Below, piece after piece: positions 1 through 5,538 of a stretch of 5,589 nt of DNA. A program made the translations under genes and the position numbers. Origin of the DNA: Dehalococcoidia bacterium UBA1151 (GTDB lineage: Bacteria; Chloroflexota; Dehalococcoidia; Lucifugimonadales; Lucifugimonadaceae); the NCBI GenBank assembly GCA_002311865.1, contig DBZV01000184.1:47135-52723 (forward strand), in the 5' to 3' direction. The number at the start of each line of letters is the position of its first letter. The first letter of the stretch is position 1. The notes below the pieces were generated by a model that worked only from the letters and a program-made list of their open reading frames with translations, made no database searches and was not told the origin of the DNA.

Positions 1-957
1 ATTCGAGAGGCTCTCGCCGATCTGGTTGAGAACATCGAAGACGTGCTGCATGTTCTCTTTGTAGGCGACGCCAATCTCCATATGGATGTTGGACCAGTGT
101 TTCGTGTAGTTGGAGGCAACGGTGATCTCGCCGTTTGGAATCACGTGGACCCTGCCGTCCAGGTCTCGCAGTGTGGTGCGCCTGAGGTTGATGGACTCCA
201 CTTTGCCGGTGGTGCCAGCAATGGTGACGACATCGCCCTGCCGGTACTGGTTTTCAGCCAGGATGAATATTCCGTTAATCAAATCTCGGATGAGCCACTG
301 GGCACCAAAACCAACCGCCAGACCGGCAATTCCAAATCCCCCAAGAATGGGTCCGATTGGAACCGAGAGTTCAGAGAGGATCATCATGGATGCAGTAATC
401 GCGACGATCACCTTGGTGCCGCCCCTTGCAACATCGATCAGCGTTTCAGATCGCTTCCCGTACTCCGCTGCATCGACCTGAGATGACGATACTTTCTGCA
501 CGAAACGGCGCATGACGCCCGGAAGAGTGCGGTCTGCGACCTTATTGGCGATGATAGCGAGTACCAGGATAAGCGTGATCTGGAACCCGTTGTTGGCCCA
601 CCAGTCACGGAATCCAATGCCGATATCAGCGAGGGCGTTGAGCGCCGGCTCTACATCCACGCCTAACACCGATAGGCTCCCAAGCGCGGCCGCGGTACCA
701 ATAATTGCACCGCCAAGTATCAGGTCGGTTATTACGGTGTAGAAACGGCGGTGCTCTCTGGGCGAATAGTCGAAGTGAAGCCGATGCATATTATCGTCGG
801 CCCACACGATGGCGATGTCGCGATATTTGCCTACAATTCTTCGAGCGATAATCCAGCCGATGAACGCGCCAACGATTATTATGATCGCCCAGAGGCCGCC
901 TTCAGCCAGCCAGGCTGTGAAGGTGCCGTCTGCAGGGTTTCCGAACAGTTCTCTCAT
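1..957 (-). CDS. MscS-family mechanosensitive ion channel, C-terminus outside window
   Basis: Small-conductance mechanosensitive channel family, an inner-membrane pore that opens under membrane tension to release solutes during osmotic downshock. The 319 visible residues contain hydrophobic segments at about 21-38, 73-100, 125-139 and 181-196. A glycine/alanine-rich pore helix follows at about 200-232 (GGFGIAGLAVGFGAQWLIRD, then NGIFIL), continuing into ENQYRQGDVV, the start of the beta domain. The sequence VIPNGEI at about 272-278 is also typical of the family. The open frame runs off the window edge, so the cytoplasmic C-terminal domain is not seen. The ATG at 957 is the first usable start; an ATG five bases upstream reaches a stop after two codons. 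The SD is weak (GGA about 10 bases upstream), which fits translation as the last gene of an operon. The extra N-terminal helices make it larger than the minimal E. coli MscS topology. Family assignment is firm; gating properties cannot be inferred. Confidence 0.93.
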   Translation of the reverse strand, partial: MRELFGNPADGTFTAWLAEGGLWAIIIIVGAFIGWIIARRIVGKYRDIAIVWADDNMHRLHFDYSPREHRRFYTVITDLILGGAIIGTAAALGSLSVLGVDVEPALNALADIGIGFRDWWANNGFQITLILVLAIIANKVADRTLPGVMRRFVQKVSSSQVDAAEYGKRSETLIDVARGGTKVIVAITASMMILSELSVPIGPILGGFGIAGLAVGFGAQWLIRDLINGIFILAENQYRQGDVVTIAGTTGKVESINLRRTTLRDLDGRVHVIPNGEITVASNYTKHWSNIHMEIGVAYKENMQHVFDVLNQIGESLSN

Positions 958-1021
958 CGCATGATCCGTAGATCTCTACCGTACTCCCGGTTCACATCAG
1001 AGCAAACCGTAGATGATGCGG

Positions 1022-1618
1022 CTACTCCCAGTGGGAGCCCTCGCTGCTCTGCCAGATTGTGGCGTAGTGCTTATTTTCACCAGTAATCAAACTGGTCAAC
1101 TCTCCACCGTTGCCCGCGTTGGTCTCTTCACGTTCCCTGGCAGCCAGAGCGCTCACCGTTTCGACGCACTCATCCAATCGAGTTCCGTCAAGCTGGGCAG
1201 AAAACATCTCATATAGCGACTCGCGCAACCCCGCATCATCAAGCGTCAGAAACGGCCCGGTAAGGACCAACAGCGCCACATTGGGCAGGTCGGCCGGGGA
1301 AGACAGAGGGATATCAGGATCAAGCTTCTTCAGCACCGCCCGGAGGCCGTGCAGCTTAATCAGCCCTTCCAATTCTTGTGGCAAGGAAAGAATCTTGAAA
1401 AACGGCCTCTCATCTCGCCGCAGCAATTCTCTGAAATCGTTCTGAACGTCATCGTAGAACGTTTCAGTAAACACCTCATCCATTCGCATCACTTCAAAAA
1501 GTGGGCGATCAGCAATATCCCTTCGGCCATCGACTACGACGATCTCGTTCAAATGAGGGAAGATGCAGAGGCTAATATCGGCATCTTGGCCCATTAAATT
1601 ACCAGGGTCGGAAACCAT
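1022..1618 (-). CDS. Uncharacterised 198-residue protein
   Basis: I do not recognise this protein. It has no signal peptide or membrane segment, so it is probably cytoplasmic. The N-terminal half has a hydrophobic strand-like stretch (ISLCIFPHLNEIVVVDG) followed by charged helices (about 46-95). The middle has LPNVALLVLTGPFLTLDDAGLRESLYEMF. The C-terminal 30 residues are polar and look disordered, ending in SSEGSHWE. The frame stays open upstream to 1735, but that would overlap the end of the preceding gene. The ATG at 1618 has a good SD (GGGAG at 1628-1624, five bases away), so I chose it. It lies 50 bases after the zinc-ribbon gene and 64 bases before the mechanosensitive channel gene, all on one strand, which suggests a shared transcript. 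Coding status is supported by length, SD and context, not by homology I can name. Confidence 0.75.
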   Translation of the reverse strand: MVSDPGNLMGQDADISLCIFPHLNEIVVVDGRRDIADRPLFEVMRMDEVFTETFYDDVQNDFRELLRRDERPFFKILSLPQELEGLIKLHGLRAVLKKLDPDIPLSSPADLPNVALLVLTGPFLTLDDAGLRESLYEMFSAQLDGTRLDECVETVSALAAREREETNAGNGGELTSLITGENKHYATIWQSSEGSHWE

Positions 1619-1623
1619 TGGTT

Positions 1624-1628
1624 CTCCC
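1624..1628 (-). promoter_or_regulatory. Shine-Dalgarno site fixing the start at 1618
   Basis: On the minus strand GGGAG lies five bases before the ATG at 1618. The longer open frame starting at 1735 would overlap the upstream gene by 67 bases, so this site decides the start of the 198-residue protein. Confidence 0.6.
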
Positions 1629-1668
1629 GGTCTACGGTTGAGTCGGGTACTCCGCGCAATTGCGCAGA

Positions 1669-2100
1669 CTACCGGAACAGTCTTTTTATGCGACTCAATA
1701 TTCCGCCCGAATCGCCTCGTTTTGCCTTGTTCCATCTCACCTGTGCTGAGCCAGAGCGATTCAAATCAGAGACGCGTTGCTTCATTAGTTCAAGTATTCG
1801 CTTGTCTTCATCCTTATCCAACCAGTACCCGGCATCGTCCGGGCAGTGGTCAAGTTCAAGATTATTGGCGCGATATCGAAAACGGACCATGATCTTGCTG
1901 CAGTGTGGGCAGTTCAGGTCGGAGTCGTGGTCGCCATACTTCAGGGTGCCTTTGCGAAGCTCCTCTGGAAATACTCGATCTTCAATCTCCTCAAGGGCAG
2001 ATGTTTCGATCCAGATTCCAGTGCATTGGGGACACTCCAGCGCCGGTACGCCGTGACGCTTGTCAGTTTCAAAATCAACGTTGTGTCTTGGACACTGCAC
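1669..2100 (-). CDS. Double zinc-ribbon protein, zf-TFIIB type
   Basis: A 143-residue protein with two zinc ribbons of the zf-TFIIB type (Pfam family of that name). Ribbon 1 uses C3, H6, C23 and C26 in CPRH and CPQCTGIWIE. Ribbon 2 uses C64, C67 and C86, in CPHC and CPDDAGYWLDKDE. The expected fourth ligand of ribbon 2 is Asp89 instead of Cys. Each ribbon ends in the family's G-x-W-[IL]-[DE] signature, followed by an acidic helix. The C-terminus (about 118-143) is basic and may bind nucleic acid or another partner; that is inference. The start is GTG at 2100, supported by AGGA at 2112-2109, eight bases upstream. Bacterial members are mostly uncharacterised small cytoplasmic proteins, so no specific role is assigned. 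It is the first gene of the run that continues with the 198-residue protein and the MscS channel. Confidence 0.88.
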   Translation of the reverse strand: MQCPRHNVDFETDKRHGVPALECPQCTGIWIETSALEEIEDRVFPEELRKGTLKYGDHDSDLNCPHCSKIMVRFRYRANNLELDHCPDDAGYWLDKDEDKRILELMKQRVSDLNRSGSAQVRWNKAKRGDSGGILSRIKRLFR

Positions 2101-2284
2101 AGTAGCTTTCCTTCCGGCCTGTGATCACCCCTAGATGCACTGGGGGTCTAAAGCCTTCGACATTTCTGTGTAATTCAAATACTACGCCCGAAACATTCGT
2201 GCTCTAGGCATTGCTCTGGCAGGTTGTACCGATTCTGGAGACTTTTGTCTCACGCTGCCGGATAGTGGCACAGTCTGCATTTCT
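2101..2284. other. Intergenic region upstream of the zinc-ribbon operon
   Basis: This gap must hold the end of the thiolase-operon transcript and the promoter of the zinc-ribbon run. I see two short inverted repeats: GAGAC-TTTT-GTCTC at 2238-2251, and ACCCC/GGGGT arms at 2127-2147. Neither has the T run of an intrinsic terminator, and I see no convincing -35/-10 pair. Confidence 0.4.
2127..2147. repeat. Imperfect inverted repeat upstream of the zinc-ribbon gene
   Basis: Arms ACCCC (2127-2131) and GGGGT (2143-2147) enclose one mismatch, a further two-base AG/CT pairing and an ATGCA centre. It lies 26 bases upstream of the GTG start, so it could be an operator or a leader hairpin. The arms are short and chance occurrence is possible. 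Confidence 0.3.
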
Positions 2285-2773
2285 CTATTTAGACGCCTTC
2301 CGGACGGGAAGGTCATATCGGAAGTCGCAGAATCCGTCACCGGCCATGATCGTGTGATCTCTTTGAAGATTTATCTTCGGGTTGAATCCTTCACTAAATC
2401 CGAAGTCTCGAGCACAGGAGAGGATTCCGCCAAGATCACCATAACCAATCTCGTTATACATCTCGGCATACCGACACCTGGTGACATCAAACTGGTACAC
2501 GTCAGGCTTTTTCTCGATCTCGACGGTTTCAAGAGCGCCGTTCTTCCGCCACGCGCCTTTGCTATCAGCGAACTCCTGAAGATTCTCCCCTTTCACGCGT
2601 TCAGCTAGTTCACGCCCCTGCTCGGTAGCAATTCCGACCATCACCTTACGAACCAGTTCGTTGGTGCGTTCTTCGCCAAACTCTTCCTGAAATGCCCTGA
2701 TCACAGGCCCCAGCACCAGAGCCTCAATTCGGCGTCGCTCAATCACTGGCATCTCATTGAGATCCATGCTCAC
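2285..2773 (-). CDS. L-2-amino-thiazoline-4-carboxylate hydrolase family protein
   Basis: A 162-residue protein of the ATC hydrolase family (Pfam ATC_hydrolase). The family is named for a Pseudomonas enzyme that opens the ring of L-2-amino-thiazoline-4-carboxylate on the way to cysteine, but most members are uncharacterised and may act on other substrates. The family's C-terminal signature is complete: DVTRCRYAEMY (about 96-106), GDLGGILSCARDF (112-124), then GFNPKINLQRDHTIMAGDGFCDFRY (129-153). It includes Cys100, Cys120 and Cys149. The N-terminal part is a helical region rich in charged residues. There is no signal peptide. The start is GTG at 2773, with AAAGGA five bases upstream; the ATG at 2767 is an alternative, 11 bases from the SD. 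It follows the thiolase by 58 bases on the same strand, so it is probably co-transcribed. Family call is firm; the reaction is not established. Confidence 0.85.
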   Translation of the reverse strand: MSMDLNEMPVIERRRIEALVLGPVIRAFQEEFGEERTNELVRKVMVGIATEQGRELAERVKGENLQEFADSKGAWRKNGALETVEIEKKPDVYQFDVTRCRYAEMYNEIGYGDLGGILSCARDFGFSEGFNPKINLQRDHTIMAGDGFCDFRYDLPVRKASK

Positions 2774-2831
2774 GGCGTTCCTTTCATCTGATTACTACTT
2801 CATCGACCGATGCCGGGCGAATTATCCCGCG

Positions 2832-4019
2832 CTAGTTTGCATTCTCCACGCTCAATGCCACAGCTCCACCCCCTGCATGGCAGATCACCGCAAGTCCGTG
2901 CTTGCCGCCAATGCGCTTCAGGCCATACAGGAGCGTGGTGAGGATTCGGCCCCCACTTGCGCCGATTGGGTGGCCAAGCGCAATTGCTCCGCCCCACACG
3001 TTCACGCGCTCCCAGTCCCAGCTCAGCGCTGCGCCGTTCGCTAGAACCTGTGCGGCAAACGCCTCATTGGCCTCAATGAGATCAAAGTCGTCCAGCGATA
3101 GGCCCGTGCGCTCGAGTAGTTTTCCAACAGCCGCGGAGGGTGCGTCGAACAGCATGCCGGGGTTGTTGCCCTCGTGCGCGTAACCCACAATACGGGCGAG
3201 CGGTGTGATGCCCTTCTCGGCCGCGCGGTCTCCGCTCATCACCACGCACGCTGCAGCACCGTCGGCGATGCCAGAGCTGTTGCCTGCGGTAACGGTATCG
3301 CCCTGCTGGAATGCCGGATTCAGCGCGCTGAGTCGGTCCATCGATGCATTGGCACGAGGTCCTTCGTCTACCGTAACTCGTACCGGGTTGCCTCGCCGCT
3401 GCGGAACATCGACGGAGACGATCTCCTCGTCAAATATACCGCCGTCAACCGCGGCAGAGGCTCTGGTCTGGCTGCGTACGGCGAACTCGTCCTGCGCGTC
3501 GCGTGCCACCTCATATTTCGCAGCGATCGCCTCAGCAGAGTCGCCCATATGACGATTCTCAAACGGGCACCAGAGTCCATCCTTGACCATATGGTCCGTG
3601 AGTGCGGAATCGCCCATTCGGAGTCCCGTTCGACTGTTCAGGAGCATGTGTGGAGCGTTAGACATGCTCTCCATGCCGCCGGCAACCACAGCCTCAGCAT
3701 CCCCTGCCTGGATCGTCTGCGCGGCGAGAACTACGGAGGCCAGTCCAGAAGCGCAGGCTTTGTTGATCGTCATCCCGGAGACACCATGAGGAACACCGGC
3801 GCCAATCATCGCCTGCCGCGCCGGCGTCTGACCCAGTCCTGCGGAAAGCATGTTGCCCATGTACCCGTATTCAAGTTCCCCCGGCTCAATACCAGATCGA
3901 TCAATCGCGCCAGCGATCGCGGCCGAGCCGAGTGCAGTCGCGGATAGCTCCGAAAGCTGCCCACCGAGTTTACCCATGGGCGTCCTGGCTGCCGATGCGA
4001 TGACCACATCCCGAATCAT
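2832..4019 (-). CDS. Thiolase, acetyl-CoA C-acetyltransferase type
   Basis: A complete 395-residue thiolase, the usual length of the family. It would condense two acetyl-CoA to acetoacetyl-CoA or cleave 3-ketoacyl-CoA, in the cytoplasm. Catalytic residues are in place: nucleophile Cys89 in INKACASGL, Asn318 in NEAF, His350 in GGAIALGHPIGASGGR, and Cys380 in ICHAGGGAVAL. The AGNSSGIADGAAA segment (about 245-257) lines the CoA site. The C-terminal motif is CHAGGGA rather than the common CIGGGxG; this resembles the CNGGGGA of mitochondrial ACAT1-type (T2) thiolases. The frame stays open upstream to 4220, but the ATG at 4019 begins the normal thiolase N-terminus (MIRDVVIASAARTPMGK) and has AAGGA six bases upstream. 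It is divergent from tetR across a 253-base gap and leads into the ATC hydrolase-family gene. Substrate chain length cannot be told from sequence. Confidence 0.95.
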   Translation of the reverse strand: MIRDVVIASAARTPMGKLGGQLSELSATALGSAAIAGAIDRSGIEPGELEYGYMGNMLSAGLGQTPARQAMIGAGVPHGVSGMTINKACASGLASVVLAAQTIQAGDAEAVVAGGMESMSNAPHMLLNSRTGLRMGDSALTDHMVKDGLWCPFENRHMGDSAEAIAAKYEVARDAQDEFAVRSQTRASAAVDGGIFDEEIVSVDVPQRRGNPVRVTVDEGPRANASMDRLSALNPAFQQGDTVTAGNSSGIADGAAACVVMSGDRAAEKGITPLARIVGYAHEGNNPGMLFDAPSAAVGKLLERTGLSLDDFDLIEANEAFAAQVLANGAALSWDWERVNVWGGAIALGHPIGASGGRILTTLLYGLKRIGGKHGLAVICHAGGGAVALSVENAN

Positions 4020-4045
4020 TGAACTTCCTTGTTGCTGACCTTTTG

Positions 4046-4066
4046 ATAAAACCGGTAGCCGCCGGG
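4046..4066 (-). promoter_or_regulatory. Possible third TetR operator, in the thiolase leader
   Basis: Read on the minus strand, this contains CGGCTACCGGTTTTAT. It matches the CGGCTGGCCGGTTT of the exporter operator if one base is missing in the centre, and shares CCGGTTTTAT exactly with the tetR operator. It ends about 26 bases before the thiolase start, a placement like that of the tetR operator relative to its own gene. The missing central base alters half-site spacing, so binding is uncertain. Confidence 0.4.
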
Positions 4067-4100
4067 CTCGGTTCTCCTGAGCCTGTCGAATGGCCCGGCC
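4061..4100. repeat. REP-like hairpin element
   Basis: Perfect seven-base arms GCCGGGC (4061-4067) and GCCCGGC (4093-4099) flank the sequence CCTGAGCCTGTCGAATGG (4076-4093). The core closely resembles CCTGAGCCTGTCGAAGG, which I recall as a dispersed intergenic motif in many environmental bacterial genomes. A second stem, GGTTC-TCCT-GAGCC (4070-4083), can form inside. Only one copy is in this window, so repetitive status is inferred from memory of the motif, not seen. Confidence 0.45.
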
Positions 4101-4229
4101 CCACCTCACATACAAAGGACTCGAAATCAATGTCTTGAAGTATACGAGCGATAGCGAAACTGAGTTCAGGATGCCGCCCTCAATCAGAAGCTTGCATCTC
4201 CGAATTCGAACTTGCATCATAGATACAGG

Positions 4230-4251
4230 AAACAGGCCGGTTGGCCGGTTT
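4230..4251. promoter_or_regulatory. TetR operator upstream of tetR (autoregulatory)
   Basis: A 22-bp imperfect palindrome centred between 4240 and 4241, with arms AAACAGGCC and GGCCGGTTT (one mismatch). The centre also makes a perfect tandem repeat, GGCCGGTT at 4235-4242 and 4243-4250. It lies immediately before the SD of tetR, where a bound repressor would block transcription. Nineteen of 22 bases recur upstream of the exporter gene. Confidence 0.75.
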
Positions 4252-4256
4252 TATTC

Positions 4257-4262
4257 AGGAGA
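4257..4262 (+). promoter_or_regulatory. Shine-Dalgarno site of tetR
   Basis: AGGAGA lies 10 bases before the GTG at 4273. There is no in-frame ATG between here and the DNA-binding domain, so this site supports the GTG start. Confidence 0.5.
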
Positions 4263-4272
4263 GAGTGGATCA

Positions 4273-4887
4273 GTGCCAAAAGTCAGCGACGAATATCTCG
4301 AAGAGCGGAGGCAGGAAATCATATGCGCCGCGGAGATCTGCTTTGCGAATCAGGGCATCCACGGGACCACTCTTGAGGACATCCGGAACGAGGCTGGCGT
4401 CTCCAAAGGCGCCGTGTACCACTACTTCAAGTCCAAAGAGGACATAGTGGACGGCTTGCGTGATCGATCTCGCGTGGAAGACACGATGACCATTGAGGAT
4501 CTTGTGCAGGGTGAGAACGCGTTCGACGATATCTGCAATCTGTTTGCCTTCGCCGCAACCCGCAATCTTGGTGAGCGGCGCGATGTGGACTCCCGCGTCG
4601 CGCTGTTCCTGTGGGCTGAGGCATTGATCAATCAACGAATCATGGGCTCACAGATGCGGCTCATAGAAGAGCCACGAGACGTGATTCGCGAGCTGATCAA
4701 ACAGGCGCAGGCCGATGGTGACATTGCGACGGGGCTTGACCCGGACGGCGTCATGGACGCGCTGATCTCATTTACGTTTGGAATGACAGTGCTGGGCGCC
4801 TGGAAACCGGACTGGGATCCAGCTGCCGCTTTGGAGACGATGAAGGTCCTGCTCAGCGGCCAATTTCGAACGTCGACACCGGCCTGA
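4273..4887 (+). CDS. TetR-family transcriptional repressor
   Basis: A 204-residue TetR-type one-component regulator: a DNA-binding domain at about 10-57 and a helical ligand-binding and dimerisation domain after it. The family helix-turn-helix is clear: ICFANQGIHGTTLEDI, then RNEAGVSKGAVYHYFKSKED (about 22-57). The C-terminal part shows no motif that would identify the ligand. The GTG at 4273 gives the normal family length and N-terminus. Starts further upstream in the same frame (4090, 4171) would add a 34- or 61-residue extension and place the operator inside the coding sequence. It is divergent from the thiolase and lies 158 bases before the exporter gene. Matching palindromes before tetR and before the exporter indicate that it represses both; this is inference from position and repeat. 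The gene is intact although the exporter downstream is not. Confidence 0.93.
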   Translation: MPKVSDEYLEERRQEIICAAEICFANQGIHGTTLEDIRNEAGVSKGAVYHYFKSKEDIVDGLRDRSRVEDTMTIEDLVQGENAFDDICNLFAFAATRNLGERRDVDSRVALFLWAEALINQRIMGSQMRLIEEPRDVIRELIKQAQADGDIATGLDPDGVMDALISFTFGMTVLGAWKPDWDPAAALETMKVLLSGQFRTSTPA

Positions 4888-4892
4888 ATCGA

Positions 4893-4921
4893 TTTACAAA
4901 CCCATGCATCCAACGTGATAG
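4893..4921 (+). promoter_or_regulatory. Candidate promoter of the exporter gene
   Basis: TTTACA (4893-4898) matches five of six -35 consensus bases. With a 17-base spacer it leads to TGATAG (4916-4921), a poor -10. Transcription would start close to the operator at 4928-4949, which suits repression. The poor -10 keeps this tentative. Confidence 0.3.
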
Positions 4922-4927
4922 TTCATA

Positions 4928-4949
4928 AAAAAGGTCGGCTGGCCGGTTT
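4928..4949. promoter_or_regulatory. TetR operator upstream of the exporter gene
   Basis: This 22-bp site matches the tetR-proximal operator at 19 positions; the differences are at 4931, 4935 and 4939. The right half (TGGCCGGTTT) is identical. The left half (AAAAAGGTCGG) is more diverged, so the palindrome is weaker. It lies in the tetR-exporter gap, 96 bases before the exporter ATG. Confidence 0.72.
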
Positions 4950-5010
4950 AGAACATCGGACATAGTGTCGAAACCGAATCGAGCCGTTCGTCATAGATGA
5001 AACAGGGATA

Positions 5011-5023
5011 GCGCCGCAGGCGC
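5011..5023 (+). other. Short GC-rich hairpin in the exporter leader
   Basis: GCGCC-GCA-GGCGC forms a five-base-pair stem with a three-base loop, seven bases upstream of the SD (AAGGA, 5031-5035). It could modulate translation. It is short and has no T run, so it is not a terminator. Confidence 0.3.
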
Positions 5024-5045
5024 ACAGACAAAGGACACAATAGAT

Positions 5046-5472
5046 ATGCTTTCTTCAGTACCCACGGGGGTCGACGGCAAACCGGCCCTGCGAAAAAACG
5101 TAATCCTTGCGTTTTTGTCGCTATCAACATTCATGATCTTCCTGGATGGCACGGTCGTTAACACTGCACTGCCCGCCGTCGCACGGGATTTCAGTGCAAA
5201 CAACTCAACGTTGCAGTGGGTTGTAAATATGTACAGCCTGATCCTTGCCGGATTCTTGCTGGTGGCGGGAACCACTGGCGACCGGTTTGGTCGGCGCAAG
5301 GCGCTGGCTGTGGGGATGCTGATCTTCGGAGCGGGGCCATTGGCGCCGCGCTTGCGGAGAACTCAACCACGCTAATCATGATGCGCTGAGTGCAGGGTCT
5401 GGGTGCAGCGTTCGCTCTCCCATCCACGCTTTCTATCATCACCGATGTGTTTCCAAGGGCCGAACGAGCGAA
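5046..5472 (+). pseudogene. DHA2 (EmrB/QacA-type) MFS drug exporter, disrupted
   Basis: The remnant encodes the N-terminal part of a 14-helix proton-driven multidrug exporter. Helix 1 contains FLDGTVVNTALPAVARDF (about 32-49), the DHA2 signature. QWVVNMYSLILAGFLLVAG and the loop motif GDRFGRRKAL (about 57-87) follow. After FGAG (residue 97) the reading frame is lost: an apparent one-base deletion in the G run at 5333-5336 moves homology to another frame. That frame reads AIGAALAENSTTLIMMR, stop (TGA 5387-5389), then VQGLGAAFALPSTLSIITDV and FPRAERA. The homology ends at 5470-5472, exactly where an IS3-type terminus begins. Three independent lesions mean no functional exporter. The ATG at 5046 has AAGGA 10 bases upstream. 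A sequencing error could explain the frameshift or the stop, but not the insertion. Confidence 0.9.
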
Positions 5473-5497
5473 TGACCTGCCCCCTAAAAACCGATCC

Positions 5498-5509
5498 AAC
5501 TCTAGAGTT
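5498..5509. repeat. Perfect 12-bp palindrome in the IS leader
   Basis: AACTCTAGAGTT is a perfect palindrome, followed by an overlapping repeat of TAGAGTT (5503-5509 and 5509 onward, sharing a T). It lies 29 bases before the OrfA start, inside the element. It may be a binding site for the transposase or a regulator; that is inference. Confidence 0.5.
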
Positions 5510-5538
5510 AGAGTTCTGGATACGGAGAAAGGGGAGAT

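Larger units (their letters stand above)
4020..4272. other. Divergent thiolase/tetR control region
   Basis: This gap carries the leaders and presumably the promoters of two divergent genes. It contains a possible operator in the thiolase leader, a hairpin-rich REP-like element, and a clear palindromic operator just before tetR. It also holds two copies of CTTGCATC (4191-4198 and 4211-4218) exactly 20 bases apart. I find no strong consensus -35/-10 pair for either gene. An open frame covers part of it on the plus strand (from 4090), but it overlaps the operator and lacks an SD, so I do not treat it as coding. Confidence 0.55.

Noticed and set aside
966..1014. Direct repeat CCGTAGAT at 966-973 and 1007-1014
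   Set aside because: Only eight bases, no symmetry, and no relation to a start or promoter that I can see.
1025..1037. Perfect inverted repeat CTCCCA-G-TGGGAG
   Set aside because: It has a one-base centre, lies within the last codons of a gene and has no following T run, so it is not a credible terminator.
43..1216. Several plus-strand open frames opposite the MscS region
   Set aside because: They are antisense shadows of the channel and the 198-residue gene, with unnatural composition and no family resemblance.
1619..1735. N-terminal extension of the 198-residue protein
   Set aside because: It overlaps the end of the zinc-ribbon gene, and the ATG at 1618 has a well-placed SD.
2238..2251. 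GAGAC-TTTT-GTCTC hairpin as terminator of the thiolase operon
   Set aside because: The stem is only five base pairs and no T run follows on the minus strand.
3174..3947. A 257-codon plus-strand open frame
   Set aside because: It lies entirely antisense to the thiolase, whose catalytic motifs are all intact, and its translation is rich in Arg, His and Cys with no recognisable motif.
4090..4272. N-terminal extension of the TetR protein
   Set aside because: It lacks a good SD, would include the operator palindrome, and the family N-terminus begins at the GTG at 4273.
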